Positions 49,319 to 59,791 of a stretch of DNA of 64,000 nucleotides are shown piece by piece. How positions within the stretch are numbered: the stretch's first letter is position 1; every line of letters starts with the position of its first letter. Source of the DNA: Terebella lapidaria (taxonomy: Eukaryota; Annelida; Polychaeta; Terebellida; Terebellidae); assembly GCA_949152475.1 (NCBI GenBank), contig OX424570.1, positions 62,001 through 126,000 of the forward strand, in the 5' to 3' direction. Made by a program: the position numbers and the translations under genes. The notes under the pieces are model-generated. The model was not told where the DNA came from, ran no database searches, and saw only the letters and a program-made list of their open reading frames with translations.

Positions 49319-50350
49319 TCACGACGACTGGCTGATAATGGCAGCGGATCAGCACACGGTGGCTTCCCACACAGATCTGATTGTCCATCTCTGTCAGCGT
49401 ATAGGATCAATTTCAATCTGACCTACTTCGGCCCAGCGAGTCACCTATCTTGGGATGTACATTGACACGCAGTTCTTCCTGACATGACCGACGGAAGACC
49501 ATATTCATCAGTTACGCGGAGTGCTATAGTCTTTTTCCGTCAGTGTCCCTGTCGCGGTGATGACCTTCCTGCGACTCCTGGGTCACATGAATTCGCTGGA
49601 GAAGATTGTCTCGGGTGCTTGGTTACGAATGCGGACGATTCAGTTTCACCTCAAGGACCACTGGGACGCGGATCAAGACCTAGCGATCCGATTCATGAAT
49701 TAGAGCTGGGGAGAGTCAAGCCTCCGGTCTCTGGGACGGCCAGCGACCTGCTTCACTACGTCAACTGGCTGGAACTCAGGCTGTCTGTCTGGGTCTGCGA
49801 CACCTACAGCAGACAATACCCGGTTCCACAATCCTTGTCATGTTTGGCAACACAATGGTCGTCGGGTATATCAAGAACCAGTGGGGAGGACACGGTCAAG
49901 GGAGCTCAGCACCTTGACACACAAGACTTCTGGCTCGACATATTCCAGGTTCCCTGAAACACCATCGCTGACGCTCTGACTTGGAAGGGGTCGGTGTCAT
50001 CGAATTGGTTTCTGAATCCTCGAGTATGCAGTCGCCTCTGGCGCCTTTGGGGTCAGCCTCTCCTGGACCTGTTTACCACGATCCAGAACAATCGGCTACA
50101 GCTCTACGTCTCCCCGTTCCCGGACCTTCATGCCCGGGCGGTTAACACGCTCGCTCTGGACTGGTCCGGCCTCTGGGCGTACATTATTCCACCGTTCTCA
50201 CTGATTTCCATGGTTCTGCAGAGAACTCGGTCGAATCCTGCCCAGATCATTCTGATTGCTCCCAACTGGCCGGCCAAGCCATGGTTTCCGGAGCTCCTAG
50301 ACCTCACAGGGTGTAATCAGTCAGCCGGTACTGTGGGGAGAACCAGCTGA
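49319..50350 (+). mobile_element. DIRS-like retrotransposon fossil: RT end and RNase H region
   Basis: The left edge has a YxDD-type box (YHDDWLI, near 49316-49336) typical of reverse transcriptase. The rest carries blocks like those of DIRS/Ngaro polymerases: a WLxxFxVP-like stretch, a DLFTTIQNNRLQLYVSP motif near 50068-50120 and the IAPNWPAKPWFPELLDL motif near 50253-50302. Tyrosine recombinase and most of the reverse transcriptase are absent. The fossil is broken with several breaks, moderately old, and lies between inverted terminal-repeat sequences. Confidence 0.7.
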
Positions 50351-50849
50351 TTCCCGCCATTCTTTGTGATTCAACGCTGGTTCTGTGTGGTTACAGGCGT
50401 GATGGCCGACATGTAAGATAGTCTCCGCTTGAAATTAAGTTGTGTTCTGGCGATGATAAGTAATGAACCTAACAATCATGTCTATTAGTTGCATTAAAAA
50501 ATACTTTTAAGAAAAAAGTTGATCCGAAGTGAGAAACCTGCAACATATTAGTACAATTGTGTTCACAGTTCGGCTGGTGTGTTTGTTTTTGGCAGAATGT
50601 TACGGAATAGTTTATGAAACAAATGAAATTTGATTAAACAAAAGATGTTCATGATGAAATTAGCTGATAGAGCAAAAGATATGTGAGATATGCAAAAGGT
50701 AATGACAATTGAATCTGTTAAGTGTTGGCATAACAAATGTGTACAGGGTGCTCACAGGCTCGGGCTGCAAATGAACCATGTCAGGCTGAAAATAATCTGA
50801 GCTGGGCCGTAAATAATCACTACGTCCTTCAAAAACATATCATTGTTAT
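50351..50849. other. Unassigned spacer
   Basis: About 500 AT-rich bases between the polymerase fossil and the terminal repeat; no gene recognised. It may be untranslated sequence of the same fossil. Confidence 0.35.
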
Positions 50850-52598
50850 TGTGAAGATTTAGTATGTCGTGTCTGGCCGCGGGCCTTTTCTAGATAGTTT
50901 TCTTGTTTGGTGACATCACATTTTTGTGTATTTTACCGTGCTGACAGATTCTGTCAGTCAGGTAGCGGCGACTATTGCCAAATACTTTTTATCGCGGGAA
51001 GGGAAGTACACTATATTTGGGGAATGTGTTTATTATGGCCCTTTTCATCATTTTATTGTCTCGATTTTATTTGTTATGTTATTTCTGTGCAGTTTGAGGC
51101 GATTTTATCATACTATTTTCATACGGCTGCCATTTTTATTTACGTTCGGCATTTGCCGGCAGAGGCCCTGTCGATCGTCCTAGGGGGCGATACAATCGTC
51201 TTAATGGGTTTTTTACGACCTTTTTTTTTACATTTTTGGCCGATCTTTGTGGGATCTTTATGCAGCAAGGAAGAGTCAATTTGCTTTATTCTTGCTGTCT
51301 ATTGATTCCACAGGGTCTTATTTACAAGTTTGCATCATGTCTCGGAAGCGATATTTATTATTTCTGGCACTATTTGCCATAATCTGCCCAGGGTGCAAAA
51401 CGTGTTTTCGCGTTACATTCTGGGTAATATTTTTACCGACCGCCGTTTTCTGTGCCAGCTTGACCTGATTTTGGCCAATCGGTGTGTCTCTGGCGCAATT
51501 CACCTTTTTCTGAGGACAAGTTTCGCCAGATTCCATAAATACAGGTGCCTTACTGGGATCGGCCTCTCACTTTCACCTGGACTTCGACCCATAAGGAGGA
51601 ACCATGATGCTGCATAGGAGAAGCACACAGAAAACCACGTGGAGTTAGGAGTTTGGCAGAAGTTTGGAGATTGCCAATGCTAGTTAGTTTTATTTTTGTG
51701 TCTGCAGTAGCCTATATTATCTGATTTTGGAGGTCCAGGTGGATGTGAGCAGCATTGTTTATTCCATTCCAATATATTGCTTGGAGATTATATTTTGATG
51801 GAAGATTGTTTGTTATTTTGAGTCAGTATACCAGTATTTGGTCAGTATATTGTGTCAGCATATGGAGTTTAGTATTTTGTGATTTTAGATCTTTTATTCA
51901 CAATATTGGGAGTTAGGATCTGGCAGGAATTTCGGAGTTGAATTTGTATTGGCATACAGTATATTGGAGTGAGTTTGACTATTTTATTCAGTTTTACTTT
52001 GTGTATTTTATCGCGTCATTTGACCGTTTGATTATATCTCAGAGATATAGTGTATTTTTACGGTTTTGTTATTTGTCTGGATTTATTATATTTTATCGAA
52101 GATAGGTCCGCTCGGATTTACATGCTATTTTGAGAAGTTATTGTTCAGCCTCCTGACAATTCTGGTAGCTGTTGAGTATTCGTGACGTGAAGTGTTAGTG
52201 ATATCTGACAGATTTGTTTGGTGGAGAATTATTTCATAGTATGTTGTTCGGTTATATTGGTTATATCCATTAGCCATCTGATACTTAGTGTGATTTGTTC
52301 ATCAGATAATTAGATATTGATAAGACTTTGAGCTTATTGAAGTATCATTATAATACATATATTATTGAGGCAGTGAAGACTGAATACATATTAGCAGATT
52401 TACAGGGGTTTACAAGTTTGATGTCAAATATCCCATTTTATACATATATTTCATTTTGTTAATAAATAGAGTTGATTCCTGGTGTTTTTATTAAACTGTA
52501 TTTTAGTATTTGCAAGTTTTTTTCATCTTGTCGACTGAGTAAATTTCCGCACACACACACACCAGAAAAATCCGCCCAACCAACCGCTTGGTTGCACA
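50850..52598 (-). mobile_element. Inverted terminal repeat of the DIRS-like fossil
   Basis: It matches 11417-14085 in inverted orientation over most of its length (for example GTAGCGGCGACTATTGCCAA near 50962, GGTTTTTTACGACC near 51206, CCAACCGCTTGGTTGC at the right end). It ends at about 52598 with the inverse of the TGTGGCGACC-type start seen at 46936. It lacks the hAT-like insertion found in the other copy. Non-coding, broken. Confidence 0.6.
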
Positions 52599-52624
52599 TT
52601 ATATTGTGTGAATTGAAATATTGA

Positions 52625-52700
52625 ATCCAGCACGGATGATAGGGCATCAGGGGGATACACCCACATGGTCATAGGCGACTGGAGAGCATCTATATATGTA
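52625..52700 (+). mobile_element. Family D-like 3' tail
   Basis: CAGCACGGATGATAGGGCAT, GGGGGATACACCCACATGG, then TCATAGGCGACTGGAGAGC: a diverged copy of the tail at 42324-42418, with a weaker hairpin and no clear CTAG. Confidence 0.5.
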
Positions 52701-52869
52701 GTTTAAATTCATATGTTGAAGCAATTCTGAAATACCTGATGATATATGCAATTTCCTAGAAACAACATACATATGTAATGTCCTGGGAATGTTTCCCAGT
52801 CTGTGAAACCTGATAAAATTTGAAACTATATATTTGCTTTTTGACTTTTGACCTCATCTCTATTTGCAG

Positions 52870-53031
52870 GCCAGTTTGTGCGACCTTTGCCAGTTCAGCC
52901 ATCTTGGCAGTGTCCCCCAGACATGTACCAGTGTAAACATGCGGTGTTCGTACCTGAATGTATCCCCTATGACCTCGTGTGTAACGGGAATACCGATTGT
53001 TCTGACGGGTCGGATGAGGGGCCCTCTTGTC
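52870..53031 (+). CDS. LDL-receptor class A (LDLa) module exon
   Basis: A 162-nt open exon between an acceptor (TCTCTATTTGCAG, ending 52869) and a donor (C then GTAAGT at 53032). Both junctions fall after the first base of a codon (phase 1-1), the usual form of shuffled LDLa exons. It encodes a linker, then one full LDLa module with six cysteines (QC, QC, EC, VC, DC, SC) and the acidic calcium-binding box DCSDGSDE. Such modules bind ligands in extracellular receptors and matrix proteins. Other exons of a host gene are not seen in this window. The exon stands alone among repeats and is followed by an array made from its own 3' half. It may be a true exon of a large gene or a captured, non-functional copy; I cannot tell which. 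Confidence 0.65.
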
Positions 53032-54840
53032 GTAAGTATATTGTTGGCATGTTAAGGTCGTACCTTCTCCCAGGACCTCGTGTGCAACGGGAATCCCGAT
53101 TGTTTTGACGATCGGATGAGGGCCCTCTTGTCGTAAGTATATTGTTGGCATGTTAAGGTCGTACCTTCTCCCAGGACCTCGTGTGTAACGGGAATCCTGA
53201 TTGTTCTGACGGGTCGGATGAGGGGCCCTCTTGTCGTAAGTATATTGTTGGCATGTGGCGGTCGTACCTCCTCCCAGGACCTCGTGTGTAACGGGAATCC
53301 CAATTGGTCTGACGGGTCGGATGAGGGGCCCTCTTGTTGTAAGTATATTGTTGGCATGTTAAGGTCGTACCTCCTCCCAGGACCTCGTGTGTAACGGAAA
53401 TCTCGATTGTTCTGACGGGTCGGATGAGGGGCCCTCTTGTTGTAAGTATATTGTTGGCATGTGACGGTCGTACCTCTTCCCAGGACCTCGTGTGTAACGG
53501 GAATCCCGATTGTTCTGACGGGTCGGATGAGGGCCCTCTTGTCGTAAGTATATTGTTGGCATATGAAGGTCGTACCTCCTCCCAGGACCTCGTGTGTAAC
53601 GGGAATCCCGATTGTTCTGACGGGTCGGATGAGGGGTCCTCTTGTTGTAAGTATATTGTTGGCATGTGACGGTCGTACCTCCTCCCAGGACCTCGTGTGT
53701 AACGGAAATCTCGATTGTTCTGACGGGTCAGATGAGGAGTTTTCTTGTTGTAAGTATATTGTTGGCATGTGACGGTCGTACCTCTTTCGTGGACCTAGTG
53801 TGTAACGGGAATCCCGATTGTTCTGACGGGTCGGATGAGGGGCCCTCTTGTCGTAAGTATATTGTTGGCATGTGACGGTCGTACCTCCTCCCAGGACCTT
53901 GTGTGTAACGGGAATCCCGATTGTTCTGACGGATCGGATGAGGGGTCCTCTTGTTGTAAGTATATTGTTGGCATGTGACGGTCATACCTTCTCCCAGGAC
54001 CTCGTGTGTAACGGAAATCTCGATTGTTCTGACGGGTCGGATGAGGGGTCCTCTTGTTGTAAGTATATTGTTGGCATGTGACGGTTGTACCTCCTCTCAG
54101 GACCTCGTGTGTAACGGGAATCTCAATTGTTCTGACGGGTCGGATGAGGGGCCCTCTTGTTGTAAGTATATTGTTGGCATGTGACGGTCGTACCTTCTCC
54201 CAGGACCTCGTGTGTAACAGGAATACCTATTATACTGACGGGTCGGATGAGGGGTCCTCTTGTTGTAAGTATATTGTTGGCATGTGACGGTCGTACCTTC
54301 TCCCAGGACCTCGTGTGTAACGGGAATACCTATTATACTGACGGGTCGGATGAGGGGCCCTCTTGTTGTAGGTATATTGTTGGCATGTTAAGGTCGTACC
54401 TTCTCCCAGGACCTCGTGTGTAACGGGAATCCCGATTGTTCTGACGGGTCAGATGAGGGGTCCTCTTGTCGTAAGTATATTGTTGGCATGTGTAGGTCGT
54501 ACCTCCTTCCAGGACCTCGTGTGTAACGGGAATCCCAATTGTTCTGACGGGTCGGATGAGGGGCCCTCTTGTCGTAAGTATATTGTTGGCATATGAAGGT
54601 CGTACCTCCTTCCAGGACCTCGTGTGTAACGGGAATCCCGATTGTTCTGATGGGTCAGATGAGGGTCCCTTTTGTCGTAAGTATATTGTTGGCATGTGAC
54701 GGTCGTACCTCCTCTCAGGACCTCGTGTGTAACGGGAATACCGATTGTTCTGAGTGGTCGGATAAGGGGCCCTCTTATCGTAAGTATATTGTTGGCATGT
54801 GACGGTCGTACCTCCTCCCAGGACCTCGTGTGTAACGGGA
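53032..54840 (+). repeat. 103-bp array of partial LDLa exon plus donor and acceptor
   Basis: About 17 units. Each has a 61-nt piece (GACCTCGTGTGTAACGGG ... CCCTCTTGTC) equal to the 3' end of the exon at 52870, then 42 bases starting GTAAGTATATTGTTGGCATG and ending CTCCCAG. Each unit thus looks like a mini-exon between splice-site-like words. The 42-nt spacer is short for an animal intron. If one unit were spliced after the phase-1 donor, the frame would read CGA CCT CGT GTG TAA, an early stop. Variation among units is modest. No evidence of expression. Confidence 0.85.
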
Positions 54841-55070
54841 GAAAGATATTGAATTCGTTTTTTTGGCGGTTGCAGAATATACAGATGTTTTGATTGCAGA
54901 GAATAATGCATAGATTGTTTGGTGTTTATTGAAAGATAAAAATAAATCTAATCCGATTTGTAGTTATAATCATTGGACTAAAAAATCGACTACATGCACA
55001 CTTGGACACATTGTGAAAAATAAACTGCAAGTTTCAGATGGGTTATTTGAAGTGAAGATGTCTAGTTTTT
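54841..55070 (+). other. Flank ending in GTCTAG-TT
   Basis: The array stops inside a unit at AACGGGA and joins unrelated AT-rich sequence. This ends GAAGATGTCTAG (55065) before TTTTT and the next family A 5' end. GTCTAG-TT is the 3' terminus of families B and D, but no clear 3' hairpin precedes it here. Confidence 0.4.
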
Positions 55071-55293
55071 AGGTTACCGGACCTTTGGTCCGATAACCTA
55101 TTGGCATGGTGTTGCGTCCGTCGTCCGTCCATCCGTCCGTCCGGCGTTGTAAGTATATTGTTGGCATGTTATATTGTTGGCACGTCCGTCCGTCCGTCCG
55201 GCGTTAACATTTTTATCTTTAAAGTTAACGATCGAATCTTTCTGAAATTTTGCAGAAAAATGCCTAAAAATATTTTGAGAAGGAGGTATTTTT
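55071..55293 (+). mobile_element. Family A 5' portion with foreign piece in its microsatellite
   Basis: 5' palindrome at 55071, GTCC microsatellite interrupted by 37 bases from the LDLa array (55146-55182), then the usual GTTAACATTTTTATC to the AGGTATTTTT, where the element at 55294 is inserted. Confidence 0.75.
55146..55182 (+). repeat. LDLa-array fragment inside a transposon microsatellite
   Basis: GTTGTAAGTATATTGTTGGC and onward matches the donor side of the 103-bp unit, followed by a partial second copy (TATATTGTTGGCA). GTCC repeats and GGCGTT lie on both sides. The source array ends only ~300 bases upstream. Confidence 0.85.
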
Positions 55294-57200
55294 AGGTTAC
55301 CGGACCTATGGTCCGATAACCTATTGGCATGGCGTTGCGTCCGTCGTCCGTCGTCCGTCGTCGTCGTCCGTCGTCGTCCGTCGTCGTCGTCGTCCACATT
55401 TTTATCTTTTTTGTTTACGATCGAATTCTTCTGAAATTTTACACAAAAATAGTTAAAAATAATTCAAGAAGGAGGTATTTTTTAGTTTTTTGATTTTCGC
55501 ATTTTTTTCAAAATGGCGGCCGTTTTCGACGAAAAATGCCTGATTTTGGACTTTGGTAGCCATTTTCTCAAAATCTGTTCAGTAACTTTTTTTCTTTTTC
55601 ATACATAACACTCCTCATATGTACTCCTATGATGTCTATAAATTTCATTGCGCTTGAATCGCTCGAAGTGGGCCATTTTGGCCCAAACTCGGCCCAAATG
55701 GGACTTTCCCATGTTAAATTCTCCTATGCTTTATAATGGGACACATTATGCCTAATATCTCGCTTAATATTGAGATTAGAGACTAGGGATCAATTGTGGA
55801 CATATAGGAAATGATATATGCTGAATATTCTCGTGACCTTGAATTTGACCTCTGACCTCAATTTCAAGGTCAGAGCTTAAAATGGCTGATATCTCGCTTA
55901 TTATCGACTCTACAGCTTAGGAATCAATTGTGGACATATAGGAAATGATATATGCTGAATATTCTGATGACCTTGAATTTGACCTTTGACCTCATTTTCA
56001 AGGTCACAGGACAAAATGGCTAATATCTCATTTATTATCGACTCTACAGCTTAGGAATCAATTGTGGACATATAGGAAATGATATATGCTGAATATTCTG
56101 ATGACCTTGAATTTGAACTTTGACCTCATTTTCAAGGTCACATGACAAAATGGCTAATATCTCGCTTATTATCCACTTTACAGCTTAGGAATCAGTTGTG
56201 AACATATAGGAAATGATATATGCTGAATATTCTTGTGACCTTGAATTTGAACTTTGACCTCATTTTCAAGGTCACATGACAAAATGGCTAATATCTCGCT
56301 TATTATCCACTTTACAGTTTAGGAATCAATTGTGAACATATAGGAAATGATATATGCTGAATATTTTCGTGACCTTGAATTTGACCTTTGACCTCATTTC
56401 CAAGGTCACAGGACAAAATTGCTAATATCTCGCTTATTATCGACTTTACAGCCTAGGAATCAATTGTGAACATATAGGAAATGATATATGCTGAATATTC
56501 TCATGACCTTGAATTTGACCTTTGACCTCATTTCCAAGGTCACAGGACAAAATTGCTAATATCTCGCTTATTATCGACTTTACAGCTTAGGAATCAATTG
56601 TGAACATATAGGAAATGATATATGCTGAATATTCTCATGACCTTGAATTTGACCTTTGACCTCATTTTCAAGGTCACAGGACAAAATGGCCAATATCTTG
56701 CTTATTAGCGCCTTTACAGCTTAAAAATCAATTGTGAACATATAGGAAATGATATATGCTGAATATTCTAGTGACCTTGAATTTGACTTTTGACCTCATT
56801 TTCAAGGTCAACAGGACAAAATGGCTAATATCTCGCTTATGATCGACTTTACAGCTTAGGAATCAATTGTGAACATATAGGAAATGATATATTCTGAATA
56901 TTTTAATGATATTGAATTTGACCTTTGACCTAAATTTCAAGGTCAGTCATTTTATTTTCAAAGTCAGATTACAAAATGGCTTATATCTCGTTTATTATCA
57001 AATTTACAGCTTAGGGGTCCATAGTGAACATATTGGAAATGATGTATGCTGAATAGTTTGGTGATCTAGAATTTAACCTTTGATCCCATTTTCAAGGTTA
57101 GAGATATGGCGATTTCAGTGGTCACCTTGAATTTGACCTTCAACTTTCTCGGCTTAACTCTGTATATTTCTCCGGTAACCTTTCTAGCCCATTGGGCTAA
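55294..57200 (+). mobile_element. Family A element, complete
   Basis: 5' palindrome AGGTTACCGGACC/GGTCCGATAACCT, long GTC microsatellite (to 55393), one body unit (CAAAATGGCGGCCGTTTTCG at 55510), about nine ~134-bp array units, and 3' CTCCGGTAACCTTTC with hairpin TAGCCCATTGGGCTAA at 57200. Each array unit carries TGACCTTTGACCT-type motifs. Confidence 0.8.
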
Positions 57201-57205
57201 TTTTT

Positions 57206-57482
57206 AGGTTACCGGACCTATGGTCCGTAACCTATTGGCATGGCGATGCGTCCGGCGTCGTCATCATCGTCCGTCGTCGTCCGTCAACAATTTTATCTCT
57301 AAAGTTTAAGATCGAATTTTTCTGAAATTTTGCACAAAAATGCCTAAAAATATTTCGAGAGGGAGGTATTTCTTAGTTTTTTGATTTTCGCATTTTTTTC
57401 AAAATGGCGGCCGTTTTCGTCGAAAAATGGCCAATTTTGGACTTTGGCGGTCGTTTTCTCAAAATCTGTTCAGTAACTTTTT
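57206..57482 (+). mobile_element. Family A 5' portion
   Basis: It starts five T's after the previous 3' end (AGGTTACCGGACC/GGTCCGTAACC). The body runs to TTCAGTAACTTTT, where a family C element is inserted. Its 3' part is not in the window. Confidence 0.7.
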
Positions 57483-57557
57483 ACTTGACGAAATCAAAGA
57501 TTTTGTCAAGTATGTTGATTGGTTCCGTTTGTTTGTTTGTATGTATGTTTGTTTGTT
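57483..57557 (+). mobile_element. Family C 5' end (C1), split in its GTTT repeat
   Basis: Palindrome ACTTGACGAAATC-aaa-GATTTTGTCAAGT, then TATGTTGATTGG and a GTTT/GTAT repeat. Another family C element begins inside this repeat at 57558. The same subfamily end recurs at 61130. Confidence 0.7.
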
Positions 57558-59791
57558 ACTTGGCGAAATCTTCGATTTTCGCCAAGTATGTTGGTCACTC
57601 GCGGATGTTTGTCTGTTTGTTTGTTTGTTACCTCTCTAGCCGCCACAGTTTTGAAGCTAACCTTTCGAAATTTTTTCGATGGATAGGTATTCGCCCAAGT
57701 ACGAAGCCGCACGTTTTTGAAAAAAATCAGTTCATTGATGACGTCACCAAAAATTCTTGAAAATTCGCCAATGATGGGAGATAGGGATTTTGTGTTTGTT
57801 TTTGCCTCTCTAACGGCCACAGTTTTCATGCTAACATCCCGAAATTTTTTTGGTGGATAGGTATTTGGCCAAGGACGGGACCGCGCGTTTTTGAAAAAAA
57901 ATCGGCATATTGATGACGTCACCAAAAATTCTTAAAAACTCGAAAAATCCCTATCTCTCATCATTGGCGAATTTTAAAAAAATCGCAGAGCAGTCAAATT
58001 TGAACTGATAGTTCTGACATTTGGTACACTGATATGCGTTAGTATTATCCATCATACCTTGAAGTTTTACATGGATCGGTTGAAGGACGATGACGTCATG
58101 ACGTAAAACGTCAATTTTTTAAAATGGGGCTATATCTCGGAAAATATTCGTCGTACAGAGAAGCGGATTGCACCACTGGAAAGCTCGTTGAATTCTGGTT
58201 TAGGTGGGTACTGTCCGATACTTTTCCGCCATGATAGATTTTCCGCTATGACGTCATAAACGTAAGGCCTGTCATACCAGTTTTTCGATTTTTCAGCGAA
58301 ATTTCAAACATCCACAGTTCACTCAAGTTTGAAGGTACTGGACTGTAATTATGAGAACGTATGTGAAACTTTATTACCCAGCCATATTCTGAGTTTCAAC
58401 ACGCTACGTGCAACGTCAATGACGTCATGACGTAAAACGTCAAATTTCAAAATGGAGCTATATATCGAAAAGTATTCGTCGTAAAGAAAAGCGGATTGCA
58501 CCATTGGAAAGCTCGTTGAATTCTGGTTTAGGAGGGTACTGTTCGATACTTTTCCGCCATGATAGATTTTCCGCTATGACGTTATAAACGTAAGGCCTGT
58601 CATACAAATTTTTCGACTTTTCAGCAAACTTTCAAACAACCACAGTGCACTTAATTTTGAAGGTAATAAATGGTAATTATGAGAACGTATGTGGAACTTT
58701 ATTACCCAGCCATGCACCGAGTTTCAACACGCTACGTGCAACGTCAATGACGTCATTACGTAAAACGTTAAATTTTAAAATGGAGCTATAAATCGGGAGG
58801 TATTTGTCATACAGAAAAGCGGATTGCACCATTGGAAAGCTCGTTGAATTCTGGTTTAGGAGGGTACTGTCCGATACTTTTCCGCCATGATAGATTTTCC
58901 GCTATGACGTCATAAACGTAAGGCCTGTCATACAAATTTTTCGACTTTTCAGCAAACTTTCAAACAACCACAGTGCACTCAATTTTGAAGGTAATAAACT
59001 GTAATCATGAGAACGTATGTGAAACTTTATTACACAGCCATATACCGAGTTTCAACACGCTACGTCTAACGTCAATGACGTCATGACGTAAAACGTCAAT
59101 TTTCAAAATGGAGCTATATGTCGAGAGGTATTTGTCATACAAAGAAGCGGATTATACCACTGGAAAGCTCGTTGAATTCTGGTTTAGGTGGGTACTGTCC
59201 GATACTTTTCCGCCATGATAGATTCTCCGCTACGACGTCATAAACGTAAGGCCTGTCATACTAGTTTTTCGATTTTTCAGCGAAATTTCAAACATTCACA
59301 GTGCACTCAAATTTGAAGGTACTGGACTGTAATTATGAGAACGTATGTGAAACTTTATTATCCAGCTATATACCGAGTTTCAACACGCTACGTGCAACGT
59401 CAATGACGTCATGATGTAAAACGTCAAATTTCAAAATGGAGCTATATATCGGGAGGTATTTGTCGCACAGAGAAGCGGATTGCACCAATCGAAAGCTCGT
59501 TGAATTCTGGTTTAGGAGGGTACTGTCCGATACGTTTCTGCCCTGATAGATTTTCCGCTATGACGTCATAAACGTAAGGCCTGTCATAAATGTTTTTTTC
59601 GACTTTTCAGCAAACTTTCAAATATCCACAGTGCACTCAAATTTAAAGGTATTGAACTGTAATTATGAGAACCTATATGAAATATTAATATACAGCGATA
59701 TATCAAGATTCATTCAATTATGCTTAAAGTAGGCCACGTCTGTAGAAAAAGATTTCGACAAGTTTGGCCTTTAGGCCAATGGTATCTCGTT
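57558..59791 (+). mobile_element. Family C element (C2), complete
   Basis: 5' palindrome ACTTGGCGAAATC-ttc-GATTTTCGCCAAGT, GTTT/GTCT repeat, two ~150-bp units (CCTCTCTARCSGCCACAG at 57630 and 57806), the 328-bp array, then the 3' inverted copy GATTTCGACAAGT, hairpin TTGGCC-ttta-GGCCAA and end ATGGTATCTCGTT. The next element starts at once. Non-coding. Confidence 0.7.
58080..59710 (+). repeat. ~328-bp tandem array, 5 units
   Basis: CGTAAGGCCTGTCATA recurs at 58260, 58588, 58918, 59245 and 59573. Each unit has TGACGTCATGACGTAAAACG (58091, 58420 and on) and a second GACGTCATAAACG, plus GGAAAGCTCGTTGAATTCTG. Confidence 0.9.

Noticed and set aside
47242-49421. Long open frames (up to 709 codons) in the 47-bp array
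   Set aside because: Several forward frames and parts of the reverse strand are open because the unit lacks stops. The translation cycles through frames every three units, as expected of a satellite.
52756-54911. Reverse-strand open frames of up to 238 codons over the LDLa array
   Set aside because: They are antisense to the exon pieces and periodic with the 103-bp unit; the forward strand carries the cysteine pattern and splice sites.
57404-57760. Frames rich in FVCLFVC-type repeats as membrane proteins
   Set aside because: They are translations of the GTTT microsatellite of family C.
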